Made by a program: the position numbers and the translations under genes. Positions 36,201 to 48,300 of a DNA stretch of 64,000 nucleotides are shown in pieces (positions within the stretch are counted from its first letter, which is position 1; every line of letters begins with the position of its first letter). The DNA lies in the NCBI RefSeq assembly GCF_047663525.1, contig NC_092591.1:30351001-30415000 (forward strand). The letters run 5' to 3'. This stretch comes from Anas platyrhynchos (taxonomy: Eukaryota; Chordata; Aves; Anseriformes; Anatidae). Under the pieces are notes generated by a model. It had not been told where the DNA came from. It made no database searches and saw only the letters and a list, made by a program, of their open reading frames with translations.

Positions 36201-39200
36201 CCAGGGCCCCTTTTTAGTCCTCCAGGGCCCCTTTTTAGTCCTCCAGGGCCCCTTTTTAGTCCTCCAGGGCCCCTTTTTAGTCCTCCAGGGCCCCTTTTTA
36301 GTCCTCCAGGGCCCCTTTTTAGTCCTCCAGGGCCCCTTTTTAGTCCTCCAGGGCCCCTTTTTAGTCCTCCAGGGCCCCTTTTTAGTCCTCCAGGGCCCCT
36401 TTTTAGTCCTCCAGGGCCCCTTTTTAGTCCTCCAGGGCCCCTTTTTAGTCCTCCAGGGCCCCTTTTTAGTCCTCCAGGGCCCCTTTTTAGTCCTCCAGGG
36501 CCCCTTTTTAGTCCTCCAGGGCCCCTTTTTAGTCCTCCAGGGCCCCTTTTTAGTCCTCCAGGGCCCCTTTTTAGTCCTCCAGGGCCCCTTTTTAGTCCTC
36601 CAGGGCCCCTTTTTAGTCCTCCAGGGCCCCTTTTTAGTCCTCCAGGGCCCCTTTTTAGTCCTCCAGGGCCCCTTTTTAGTCCTCCAGGGCCCCTTTTTAG
36701 TCCTCCAGGGCCCCTTTTTAGTCCTCCAGGGCCCCTTTTTAGTCCTCCAGGGCCCCTTTTTAGTCCTCCAGGGCCCCTTTTTAGTCCTCCAGGGCCCCTT
36801 TTTAGTCCTCCAGGGCCCCTTTTTAGTCCTCCAGGGCCCCTTTTTAGTCCTCCAGGGCCCCTTTTTAGTCCTCCAGGGCCCCTTTTTAGTCCTCCAGGGC
36901 CCCTTTTTAGTCCTCCAGGGCCCCTTTTTAGTCCTCCAGGGCCCCTTTTTAGTCCTCCAGGGCCCCTTTTTAGTCCTCCAGGGCCCCTTTTTAGTCCTCC
37001 AGGGCCCCTTTTTAGTCCTCCAGGGCCCCTTTTTAGTCCTCCAGGGCCCCTTTTTAGTCCTCCAGGGCCCCTTTTTAGTCCTCCAGGGCCCCTTTTTAGT
37101 CCTCCAGGGCCCCTTTTTAGTCCTCCAGGGCCCCTTTTTAGTCCTCCAGGGCCCCTTTTTAGTCCTCCAGGGCCCCTTTTTAGTCCTCCAGGGCCCCTTT
37201 TTAGTCCTCCAGGGCCCCTTTTTAGTCCTCCAGGGCCCCTTTTTAGTCCTCCAGGGCCCCTTTTTAGTCCTCCAGGGCCCCTTTTTAGTCCTCCAGGGCC
37301 CCTTTTTAGTCCTCCAGGGCCCCTTTTTAGTCCTCCAGGGCCCCTTTTTAGTCCTCCAGGGCCCCTTTTTAGTCCTCCAGGGCCCCTTTTTAGTCCTCCA
37401 GGGCCCCTTTTTAGTCCTCCAGGGCCCCTTTTTAGTCCTCCAGGGCCCCTTTTTAGTCCTCCAGGGCCCCTTTTTAGTCCTCCAGGGCCCCTTTTTAGTC
37501 CTCCAGGGCCCCTTTTTAGTCCTCCAGGGCCCCTTTTTAGTCCTCCAGGGCCCCTTTTTAGTCCTCCAGGGCCCCTTTTTAGTCCTCCAGGGCCCCTTTT
37601 TAGTCCTCCAGGGCCCCTTTTTAGTCCTCCAGGGCCCCTTTTTAGTCCTCCAGGGCCCCTTTTTAGTCCTCCAGGGCCCCTTTTTAGTCCTCCAGGGCCC
37701 CTTTTTAGTCCTCCAGGGCCCCTTTTTAGTCCTCCAGGGCCCCTTTTTAGTCCTCCAGGGCCCCTTTTTAGTCCTCCAGGGCCCCTTTTTAGTCCTCCAG
37801 GGCCCCTTTTTAGTCCTCCAGGGCCCCTTTTTAGTCCTCCAGGGCCCCTTTTTAGTCCTCCAGGGCCCCTTTTTAGTCCTCCAGGGCCCCTTTTTAGTCC
37901 TCCAGGGCCCCTTTTTAGTCCTCCAGGGCCCCTTTTTAGTCCTCCAGGGCCCCTTTTTAGTCCTCCAGGGCCCCTTTTTAGTCCTCCAGGGCCCCTTTTT
38001 AGTCCTCCAGGGCCCCTTTTTAGTCCTCCAGGGCCCCTTTTTAGTCCTCCAGGGCCCCTTTTTAGTCCTCCAGGGCCCCTTTTTAGTCCTCCAGGGCCCC
38101 TTTTTAGTCCTCCAGGGCCCCTTTTTAGTCCTCCAGGGCCCCTTTTTAGTCCTCCAGGGCCCCTTTTTAGTCCTCCAGGGCCCCTTTTTAGTCCTCCAGG
38201 GCCCCTTTTTAGTCCTCCAGGGCCCCTTTTTAGTCCTCCAGGGCCCCTTTTTAGTCCTCCAGGGCCCCTTTTTAGTCCTCCAGGGCCCCTTTTTAGTCCT
38301 CCAGGGCCCCTTTTTAGTCCTCCAGGGCCCCTTTTTAGTCCTCCAGGGCCCCTTTTTAGTCCTCCAGGGCCCCTTTTTAGTCCTCCAGGGCCCCTTTTTA
38401 GTCCTCCAGGGCCCCTTTTTAGTCCTCCAGGGCCCCTTTTTAGTCCTCCAGGGCCCCTTTTTAGTCCTCCAGGGCCCCTTTTTAGTCCTCCAGGGCCCCT
38501 TTTTAGTCCTCCAGGGCCCCTTTTTAGTCCTCCAGGGCCCCTTTTTAGTCCTCCAGGGCCCCTTTTTAGTCCTCCAGGGCCCCTTTTTAGTCCTCCAGGG
38601 CCCCTTTTTAGTCCTCCAGGGCCCCTTTTTAGTCCTCCAGGGCCCCTTTTTAGTCCTCCAGGGCCCCTTTTTAGTCCTCCAGGGCCCCTTTTTAGTCCTC
38701 CAGGGCCCCTTTTTAGTCCTCCAGGGCCCCTTTTTAGTCCTCCAGGGCCCCTTTTTAGTCCTCCAGGGCCCCTTTTTAGTCCTCCAGGGCCCCTTTTTAG
38801 TCCTCCAGGGCCCCTTTTTAGTCCTCCAGGGCCCCTTTTTAGTCCTCCAGGGCCCCTTTTTAGTCCTCCAGGGCCCCTTTTTAGTCCTCCAGGGCCCCTT
38901 TTTAGTCCTCCAGGGCCCCTTTTTAGTCCTCCAGGGCCCCTTTTTAGTCCTCCAGGGCCCCTTTTTAGTCCTCCAGGGCCCCTTTTTAGTCCTCCAGGGC
39001 CCCTTTTTAGTCCTCCAGGGCCCCTTTTTAGTCCTCCAGGGCCCCTTTTTAGTCCTCCAGGGCCCCTTTTTAGTCCTCCAGGGCCCCTTTTTAGTCCTCC
39101 AGGGCCCCTTTTTAGTCCTCCAGGGCCCCTTTTTAGTCCTCCAGGGCCCCTTTTTAGTCCTCCAGGGCCCCTTTTTAGTCCTCCAGGGCCCCTTTTTAGT

Positions 39201-39333
39201 CCTCCAGGGCCCCTTTTTAGTCCTCCAGGGCCCCTTTTTAGTCCTCCAGGGCCCCTTTTTAGTCCTCCAGGGCCCCTTTTTAGTCCTCCAGGGCCCCTTT
39301 TTAGTCCTCCAGGGCCCCTTTTTAGTCCTCCAG
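15289..39333. repeat. Satellite section with rare scattered variants
   Basis: This section is the same 21-bp unit with a few departures. They are T6 at 15295-15300, T4 at about 21491-21494, G4 at 23646-23649, C3 at 23776-23778 and C5 at 25896-25900. At 32312-32313 AGTCC reads AAGCC. There is T4 near 32432 and near 32557, and one base is lost from AGTCC near 32751. Two C are added near 34811 and there is a C-to-T change at 34834. Six of the departures lie within 2.5 kb (32.3-34.8 kb). Most others are single homopolymer length changes, a type that sequencing error can also create. Confidence 0.92.
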
Positions 39334-41439
39334 GGCCCCTTTAGTCCTCCAGGGCCCCTTTTTAGTCCTCCAGGGCCCCTTTAGTCCTCCAGGGCCCCTT
39401 TTTAGTCCTCCAGGGCCCCTTTTTAGTCCTCCAGGGCCCCTTTTTAGTCCTCCAGGGCCCCTTTAGTCCTCCAGGGCCCCTTTAGTCCTCCAGGGCCCCT
39501 TTTTAGTCCTCCAGGGCCCCTTTTTAGTCCTCCAGGGCCCCTTTTTAGTCCTCCAGGGCCCCTTTTTAGTCCTCCAGGGCCCCTTTTTAGTCCTCCAGGG
39601 CCCCTTTTTAGTCCTCCAGGGCCCCTTTTTAGTCCTCCAGGGCCCCTTTTTAGTCCTCCAGGGCCCCTTTTTAGTCCTCCAGGGCCCCTTTTTAGTCCTC
39701 CAGGGCCCCTTTTTAGTCCTCCAGGGCCCCTTTAGTCCTCCAGGGCCCCTTTTTAGTCCTCCAGGGCCCCTTTTTAGTCCTCCAGGGCCCCTTTTTAGTC
39801 CTCCAGGGCCCCTTTTTAGTCCTCCAGGGCCCCTTTTTAGTCCTCCAGGGCCCCTTTTTAGTCCTCCAGGGCCCCTTTTTAGTCCTCCAGGGCCCCCTTT
39901 TTAGTCCTCCAGGGCCCTTTTTAGTCCTCCAGGGCCCCTTTTTAGTCCTCCAGGGCCCTTTTTAGTCCTCCAGGGCCCCTTTTTAGTCCTCCAGGGCCCC
40001 TTTTTAGTCCTCCAGGGCCCCTTTTTAGTCCTCCAGGGCCCCTTTAGTCCTCCAGGGCCCCTTTAGTCCTCCAGGGCCCCTTTTTAGTCCTCCAGGGCCC
40101 CTTTAGTCCTCCAGGGCCCCTTTAGTCCTCCAGGGCCCCTTTAGTCCTCCAGGGCCCCTTTTTAGTCCTCCAGGGCCCCTTTTTAGTCCTCCAGGGCCCC
40201 TTTAGTCCTCCAGGGCCCCTTTTTAGTCCTCCAGGGCCCCTTTTTAGTCCTCCAGGGCCCCTTTTTAGTCCTCCAGGGCCCCTTTTTAGTCCTCCAGGGC
40301 CCCTTTTTAGTCCTCCAGGGCCCCTTTTTAGTCCTCCAGGGCCCCTTTTTAGTCCTCCAGGGCCCCTTTTTAGTCCTCCAGGGCCCCTTTTTAGTCCTCC
40401 AGGGCCCCTTTAGTCCTCCAGGGCCCCTTTAGTCCTCCAGGGCCCCTTTAGTCCTCCAGGGCCCCTTTAGTCCTCCAGGGCCCCTTTAGTCCTCCAGGGC
40501 CCCTTTAGTCCTCCAGGGCCCCTTTTTAGTCCTCCAGGGCCCCTTTAGTCCTCCAGGGCCCCTTTTTAGTCCTCCAGGGCCCCTTTTTAGTCCTCCAGGG
40601 CCCCTTTTTAGTCCTCCAGGGCCCCTTTTTAGTCCTCCAGGGCCCCTTTTTAGTCCTCCAGGGCCCCTTTAGTCCTCCAGGGCCCCTTTTTAGTCCTCCA
40701 GGGCCCCTTTTTAGTCCTCCAGGGCCCCTTTAGTCCTCCAGGGCCCCTTTTTAGTCCTCCAGGGCCCCTTTAGTCCTCCAGGGCCCCTTTTTAGTCCTCC
40801 AGGCCCCTTTTTAGTCCTCCAGGGCCCCTTTAGTCCTCCAGGGCCCCTTTAGTCCTCCAGGGCCCCTTTAGTCCTCCAGGGCCCCTTTAGTCCTCCAGGG
40901 CCCCTTTAGTCCTCCAGGGCCCCTTTAGTCCTCCAGGGCCCCTTTAGTCCTCCAGGGCCCCTTTAGTCCTCCAGGGCCCCTTTTTAGTCCTCCAGGGCCC
41001 CTTTTTAGTCCTCCAGGGCCCCTTTAGTCCTCCAGGGCCCCTTTAGTCCTCCAGGGCCCCTTTTTAGTCCTCCAGGGCCCCTTTAGTCCTCCAGGGCCCC
41101 TTTAGTCCTCCAGGGCCCCTTTTTAGTCCTCCAGGGCCCCTTTTTAGTCCTCCAGGGCCCCTTTTTAGTCCTCCAGGGCCCCTTTAGTCCTCCAGGGCCC
41201 CTTTAGTCCTCCAGGGCCCCTTTTTAGTCCTCCAGGGCCCCTTTTTAGTCCTCCAGGGCCCCTTTTTAGTCCTCCAGGGCCCCTTTTTAGTCCTCCAGGG
41301 CCCCTTTTTAGTCCTCCAGGGCCCCTTTTTAGTCCTCCAGGGCCCCTTTAGTCCTCCAGGGCCCCTTTAGTCCTCCAGGGCCCCTTTTTAGTCCTCCAGG
41401 GCCCCTTTTTAGTCCTCCAGGGCCCCTTTAGTCCTCCAG
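39334..41439. repeat. Mixed 19-bp/21-bp satellite domain (T3 variant units)
   Basis: Here about 38 units carry T3 rather than T5, making them 19 bp long. They are interleaved with ordinary 21-bp units and sometimes occur in runs, for example around 40400-40515 and 40840-40980. The change is always the loss of two T; I saw no T4 intermediate in this domain. A few extra variants occur here: C5 at 39893-39897, C3 at 39915-39917 and 39956-39958, and G2 at 40802-40803. A shared two-base deletion found only in one 2.1-kb stretch points to local spread of a single founder variant by unequal exchange or conversion (inference). Confidence 0.95.
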
Positions 41440-42341
41440 GGCCCCTTTTTAGTCCTCCAGGGCCCCTTTTTAGTCCTCCAGGGCCCCTTTTTAGTCCTCC
41501 AGGGCCCCTTTTTAGTCCTCCAGGGCCCCTTTTTAGTCCTCCAGGGCCCCTTTTTAGTCCTCCAGGGCCCCTTTTTAGTCCTCCAGGGCCCCTTTTTAGT
41601 CCTCCAGGGCCCCTTTTTAGTCCTCCAGGGCCCCTTTTTAGTCCTCCAGGGCCCCTTTTTAGTCCTCCAGGGCCCCTTTTTAGTCCTCCAGGGCCCCTTT
41701 TTAGTCCTCCAGGGCCCCTTTTTAGTCCTCCAGGGCCCCTTTTTAGTCCTCCAGGGCCCCTTTTTAGTCCTCCAGGGCCCCTTTTTAGTCCTCCAGGGCC
41801 CCTTTTTAGTCCTCCAGGGCCCCTTTTTAGTCCTCCAGGGCCCCTTTTTAGTCCTCCAGGGCCCCTTTTTAGTCCTCCAGGGCCCCTTTTTAGTCCTCCA
41901 GGGCCCCTTTTTAGTCCTCCAGGGCCCCTTTTTAGTCCTCCAGGGCCCCTTTTTAGTCCTCCAGGGCCCCTTTTTAGTCCTCCAGGGCCCCTTTTTAGTC
42001 CTCCAGGGCCCCTTTTTAGTCCTCCAGGGCCCCTTTTTAGTCCTCCAGGGCCCCTTTTTAGTCCTCCAGGGCCCCTTTTTAGTCCTCCAGGGCCCCTTTT
42101 TAGTCCTCCAGGGCCCCTTTTTAGTCCTCCAGGGCCCCTTTTTAGTCCTCCAGGGCCCCTTTTTAGTCCTCCAGGGCCCCTTTTTAGTCCTCCAGGGCCC
42201 CTTTTTAGTCCTCCAGGGCCCCTTTTTAGTCCTCCAGGGCCCCTTTTTAGTCCTCCAGGGCCCCTTTTTAGTCCTCCAGGGCCCCTTTTTAGTCCTCCAG
42301 GGCCCCTTTTTAGTCCTCCAGGCCCCTTTTTAGTCCTCCAG

Positions 42342-45300
42342 GGCCCCTTTTTAGTCCTCCAGGGCCCCTTTTTAGTCCTCCAGGGCCCCTTTTTAGTCCT
42401 CCAGGGCCCCTTTTTAGTCCTCCAGGGCCCCTTTTTAGTCCTCCAGGGCCCCTTTTTAGTCCTCCAGGGCCCCTTTTTAGTCCTCCAGGGCCCCTTTTTA
42501 GTCCTCCAGGGCCCCTTTTTAGTCCTCCAGGGCCCCTTTTTAGTCCTCCAGGGCCCCTTTTTAGTCCTCCAGGGCCCCTTTTTAGTCCTCCAGGGCCCCT
42601 TTTTAGTCCTCCAGGGCCCCTTTTTAGTCCTCCAGGGCCCCTTTTTAGTCCTCCAGGGCCCCTTTTTAGTCCTCCAGGGCCCCTTTTTAGTCCTCCAGGG
42701 CCCCTTTTTAGTCCTCCAGGGCCCCTTTTTAGTCCTCCAGGGCCCCTTTTTAGTCCTCCAGGGCCCCTTTTTAGTCCTCCAGGGCCCCTTTTTAGTCCTC
42801 CAGGGCCCCTTTTTAGTCCTCCAGGGCCCCTTTTTAGTCCTCCAGGGCCCCTTTTTAGTCCTCCAGGGCCCCTTTTTAGTCCTCCAGGGCCCCTTTTTAG
42901 TCCTCCAGGGCCCCTTTTTAGTCCTCCAGGGCCCCTTTTTAGTCCTCCAGGGCCCCTTTTTAGTCCTCCAGGGCCCCTTTTTAGTCCTCCAGGGCCCCTT
43001 TTTAGTCCTCCAGGGCCCCTTTTTAGTCCTCCAGGGCCCCTTTTTAGTCCTCCAGGGCCCCTTTTTAGTCCTCCAGGGCCCCTTTTTAGTCCTCCAGGGC
43101 CCCTTTTTAGTCCTCCAGGGCCCCTTTTTAGTCCTCCAGGGCCCCTTTTTAGTCCTCCAGGGCCCCTTTTTAGTCCTCCAGGGCCCCTTTTTAGTCCTCC
43201 AGGGCCCCTTTTTAGTCCTCCAGGGCCCCTTTTTAGTCCTCCAGGGCCCCTTTTTAGTCCTCCAGGGCCCCTTTTTAGTCCTCCAGGGCCCCTTTTTAGT
43301 CCTCCAGGGCCCCTTTTTAGTCCTCCAGGGCCCCTTTTTAGTCCTCCAGGGCCCCTTTTTAGTCCTCCAGGGCCCCTTTTTAGTCCTCCAGGGCCCCTTT
43401 TTAGTCCTCCAGGGCCCCTTTTTAGTCCTCCAGGGCCCCTTTTTAGTCCTCCAGGGCCCCTTTTTAGTCCTCCAGGGCCCCTTTTTAGTCCTCCAGGGCC
43501 CCTTTTTAGTCCTCCAGGGCCCCTTTTTAGTCCTCCAGGGCCCCTTTTTAGTCCTCCAGGGCCCCTTTTTAGTCCTCCAGGGCCCCTTTTTAGTCCTCCA
43601 GGGCCCCTTTTTAGTCCTCCAGGGCCCCTTTTTAGTCCTCCAGGGCCCCTTTTTAGTCCTCCAGGGCCCCTTTTTAGTCCTCCAGGGCCCCTTTTTAGTC
43701 CTCCAGGGCCCCTTTTTAGTCCTCCAGGGCCCCTTTTTAGTCCTCCAGGGCCCCTTTTTAGTCCTCCAGGGCCCCTTTTTAGTCCTCCAGGGCCCCTTTT
43801 TAGTCCTCCAGGGCCCCTTTTTAGTCCTCCAGGGCCCCTTTTTAGTCCTCCAGGGCCCCTTTTTAGTCCTCCAGGGCCCCTTTTTAGTCCTCCAGGGCCC
43901 CTTTTTAGTCCTCCAGGGCCCCTTTTTAGTCCTCCAGGGCCCCTTTTTAGTCCTCCAGGGCCCCTTTTTAGTCCTCCAGGGCCCCTTTTTAGTCCTCCAG
44001 GGCCCCTTTTTAGTCCTCCAGGGCCCCTTTTTAGTCCTCCAGGGCCCCTTTTTAGTCCTCCAGGGCCCCTTTTTAGTCCTCCAGGGCCCCTTTTTAGTCC
44101 TCCAGGGCCCCTTTTTAGTCCTCCAGGGCCCCTTTTTAGTCCTCCAGGGCCCCTTTTTAGTCCTCCAGGGCCCCTTTTTAGTCCTCCAGGGCCCCTTTTT
44201 AGTCCTCCAGGGCCCCTTTTTAGTCCTCCAGGGCCCCTTTTTAGTCCTCCAGGGCCCCTTTTTAGTCCTCCAGGGCCCCTTTTTAGTCCTCCAGGGCCCC
44301 TTTTTAGTCCTCCAGGGCCCCTTTTTAGTCCTCCAGGGCCCCTTTTTAGTCCTCCAGGGCCCCTTTTTAGTCCTCCAGGGCCCCTTTTTAGTCCTCCAGG
44401 GCCCCTTTTTAGTCCTCCAGGGCCCCTTTTTAGTCCTCCAGGGCCCCTTTTTAGTCCTCCAGGGCCCCTTTTTAGTCCTCCAGGGCCCCTTTTTAGTCCT
44501 CCAGGGCCCCTTTTTAGTCCTCCAGGGCCCCTTTTTAGTCCTCCAGGGCCCCTTTTTAGTCCTCCAGGGCCCCTTTTTAGTCCTCCAGGGCCCCTTTTTA
44601 GTCCTCCAGGGCCCCTTTTTAGTCCTCCAGGGCCCCTTTTTAGTCCTCCAGGGCCCCTTTTTAGTCCTCCAGGGCCCCTTTTTAGTCCTCCAGGGCCCCT
44701 TTTTAGTCCTCCAGGGCCCCTTTTTAGTCCTCCAGGGCCCCTTTTTAGTCCTCCAGGGCCCCTTTTTAGTCCTCCAGGGCCCCTTTTTAGTCCTCCAGGG
44801 CCCCTTTTTAGTCCTCCAGGGCCCCTTTTTAGTCCTCCAGGGCCCCTTTTTAGTCCTCCAGGGCCCCTTTTTAGTCCTCCAGGGCCCCTTTTTAGTCCTC
44901 CAGGGCCCCTTTTTAGTCCTCCAGGGCCCCTTTTTAGTCCTCCAGGGCCCCTTTTTAGTCCTCCAGGGCCCCTTTTTAGTCCTCCAGGGCCCCTTTTTAG
45001 TCCTCCAGGGCCCCTTTTTAGTCCTCCAGGGCCCCTTTTTAGTCCTCCAGGGCCCCTTTTTAGTCCTCCAGGGCCCCTTTTTAGTCCTCCAGGGCCCCTT
45101 TTTAGTCCTCCAGGGCCCCTTTTTAGTCCTCCAGGGCCCCTTTTTAGTCCTCCAGGGCCCCTTTTTAGTCCTCCAGGGCCCCTTTTTAGTCCTCCAGGGC
45201 CCCTTTTTAGTCCTCCAGGGCCCCTTTTTAGTCCTCCAGGGCCCCTTTTTAGTCCTCCAGGGCCCCTTTTTAGTCCTCCAGGGCCCCTTTTTAGTCCTCC

Positions 45301-48300
45301 AGGGCCCCTTTTTAGTCCTCCAGGGCCCCTTTTTAGTCCTCCAGGGCCCCTTTTTAGTCCTCCAGGGCCCCTTTTTAGTCCTCCAGGGCCCCTTTTTAGT
45401 CCTCCAGGGCCCCTTTTTAGTCCTCCAGGGCCCCTTTTTAGTCCTCCAGGGCCCCTTTTTAGTCCTCCAGGGCCCCTTTTTAGTCCTCCAGGGCCCCTTT
45501 TTAGTCCTCCAGGGCCCCTTTTTAGTCCTCCAGGGCCCCTTTTTAGTCCTCCAGGGCCCCTTTTTAGTCCTCCAGGGCCCCTTTTTAGTCCTCCAGGGCC
45601 CCTTTTTAGTCCTCCAGGGCCCCTTTTTAGTCCTCCAGGGCCCCTTTTTAGTCCTCCAGGGCCCCTTTTTAGTCCTCCAGGGCCCCTTTTTAGTCCTCCA
45701 GGGCCCCTTTTTAGTCCTCCAGGGCCCCTTTTTAGTCCTCCAGGGCCCCTTTTTAGTCCTCCAGGGCCCCTTTTTAGTCCTCCAGGGCCCCTTTTTAGTC
45801 CTCCAGGGCCCCTTTTTAGTCCTCCAGGGCCCCTTTTTAGTCCTCCAGGGCCCCTTTTTAGTCCTCCAGGGCCCCTTTTTAGTCCTCCAGGGCCCCTTTT
45901 TAGTCCTCCAGGGCCCCTTTTTAGTCCTCCAGGGCCCCTTTTTAGTCCTCCAGGGCCCCTTTTTAGTCCTCCAGGGCCCCTTTTTAGTCCTCCAGGGCCC
46001 CTTTTTAGTCCTCCAGGGCCCCTTTTTAGTCCTCCAGGGCCCCTTTTTAGTCCTCCAGGGCCCCTTTTTAGTCCTCCAGGGCCCCTTTTTAGTCCTCCAG
46101 GGCCCCTTTTTAGTCCTCCAGGGCCCCTTTTTAGTCCTCCAGGGCCCCTTTTTAGTCCTCCAGGGCCCCTTTTTAGTCCTCCAGGGCCCCTTTTTAGTCC
46201 TCCAGGGCCCCTTTTTAGTCCTCCAGGGCCCCTTTTTAGTCCTCCAGGGCCCCTTTTTAGTCCTCCAGGGCCCCTTTTTAGTCCTCCAGGGCCCCTTTTT
46301 AGTCCTCCAGGGCCCCTTTTTAGTCCTCCAGGGCCCCTTTTTAGTCCTCCAGGGCCCCTTTTTAGTCCTCCAGGGCCCCTTTTTAGTCCTCCAGGGCCCC
46401 TTTTTAGTCCTCCAGGGCCCCTTTTTAGTCCTCCAGGGCCCCTTTTTAGTCCTCCAGGGCCCCTTTTTAGTCCTCCAGGGCCCCTTTTTAGTCCTCCAGG
46501 GCCCCTTTTTAGTCCTCCAGGGCCCCTTTTTAGTCCTCCAGGGCCCCTTTTTAGTCCTCCAGGGCCCCTTTTTAGTCCTCCAGGGCCCCTTTTTAGTCCT
46601 CCAGGGCCCCTTTTTAGTCCTCCAGGGCCCCTTTTTAGTCCTCCAGGGCCCCTTTTTAGTCCTCCAGGGCCCCTTTTTAGTCCTCCAGGGCCCCTTTTTA
46701 GTCCTCCAGGGCCCCTTTTTAGTCCTCCAGGGCCCCTTTTTAGTCCTCCAGGGCCCCTTTTTAGTCCTCCAGGGCCCCTTTTTAGTCCTCCAGGGCCCCT
46801 TTTTAGTCCTCCAGGGCCCCTTTTTAGTCCTCCAGGGCCCCTTTTTAGTCCTCCAGGGCCCCTTTTTAGTCCTCCAGGGCCCCTTTTTAGTCCTCCAGGG
46901 CCCCTTTTTAGTCCTCCAGGGCCCCTTTTTAGTCCTCCAGGGCCCCTTTTTAGTCCTCCAGGGCCCCTTTTTAGTCCTCCAGGGCCCCTTTTTAGTCCTC
47001 CAGGGCCCCTTTTTAGTCCTCCAGGGCCCCTTTTTAGTCCTCCAGGGCCCCTTTTTAGTCCTCCAGGGCCCCTTTTTAGTCCTCCAGGGCCCCTTTTTAG
47101 TCCTCCAGGGCCCCTTTTTAGTCCTCCAGGGCCCCTTTTTAGTCCTCCAGGGCCCCTTTTTAGTCCTCCAGGGCCCCTTTTTAGTCCTCCAGGGCCCCTT
47201 TTTAGTCCTCCAGGGCCCCTTTTTAGTCCTCCAGGGCCCCTTTTTAGTCCTCCAGGGCCCCTTTTTAGTCCTCCAGGGCCCCTTTTTAGTCCTCCAGGGC
47301 CCCTTTTTAGTCCTCCAGGGCCCCTTTTTAGTCCTCCAGGGCCCCTTTTTAGTCCTCCAGGGCCCCTTTTTAGTCCTCCAGGGCCCCTTTTTAGTCCTCC
47401 AGGGCCCCTTTTTAGTCCTCCAGGGCCCCTTTTTAGTCCTCCAGGGCCCCTTTTTAGTCCTCCAGGGCCCCTTTTTAGTCCTCCAGGGCCCCTTTTTAGT
47501 CCTCCAGGGCCCCTTTTTAGTCCTCCAGGGCCCCTTTTTAGTCCTCCAGGGCCCCTTTTTAGTCCTCCAGGGCCCCTTTTTAGTCCTCCAGGGCCCCTTT
47601 TTAGTCCTCCAGGGCCCCTTTTTAGTCCTCCAGGGCCCCTTTTTAGTCCTCCAGGGCCCCTTTTTAGTCCTCCAGGGCCCCTTTTTAGTCCTCCAGGGCC
47701 CCTTTTTAGTCCTCCAGGGCCCCTTTTTAGTCCTCCAGGGCCCCTTTTTAGTCCTCCAGGGCCCCTTTTTAGTCCTCCAGGGCCCCTTTTTAGTCCTCCA
47801 GGGCCCCTTTTTAGTCCTCCAGGGCCCCTTTTTAGTCCTCCAGGGCCCCTTTTTAGTCCTCCAGGGCCCCTTTTTAGTCCTCCAGGGCCCCTTTTTAGTC
47901 CTCCAGGGCCCCTTTTTAGTCCTCCAGGGCCCCTTTTTAGTCCTCCAGGGCCCCTTTTTAGTCCTCCAGGGCCCCTTTTTAGTCCTCCAGGGCCCCTTTT
48001 TAGTCCTCCAGGGCCCCTTTTTAGTCCTCCAGGGCCCCTTTTTAGTCCTCCAGGGCCCCTTTTTAGTCCTCCAGGGCCCCTTTTTAGTCCTCCAGGGCCC
48101 CTTTTTAGTCCTCCAGGGCCCCTTTTTAGTCCTCCAGGGCCCCTTTTTAGTCCTCCAGGGCCCCTTTTTAGTCCTCCAGGGCCCCTTTTTAGTCCTCCAG
48201 GGCCCCTTTTTAGTCCTCCAGGGCCCCTTTTTAGTCCTCCAGGGCCCCTTTTTAGTCCTCCAGGGCCCCTTTTTAGTCCTCCAGGGCCCCTTTTTAGTCC

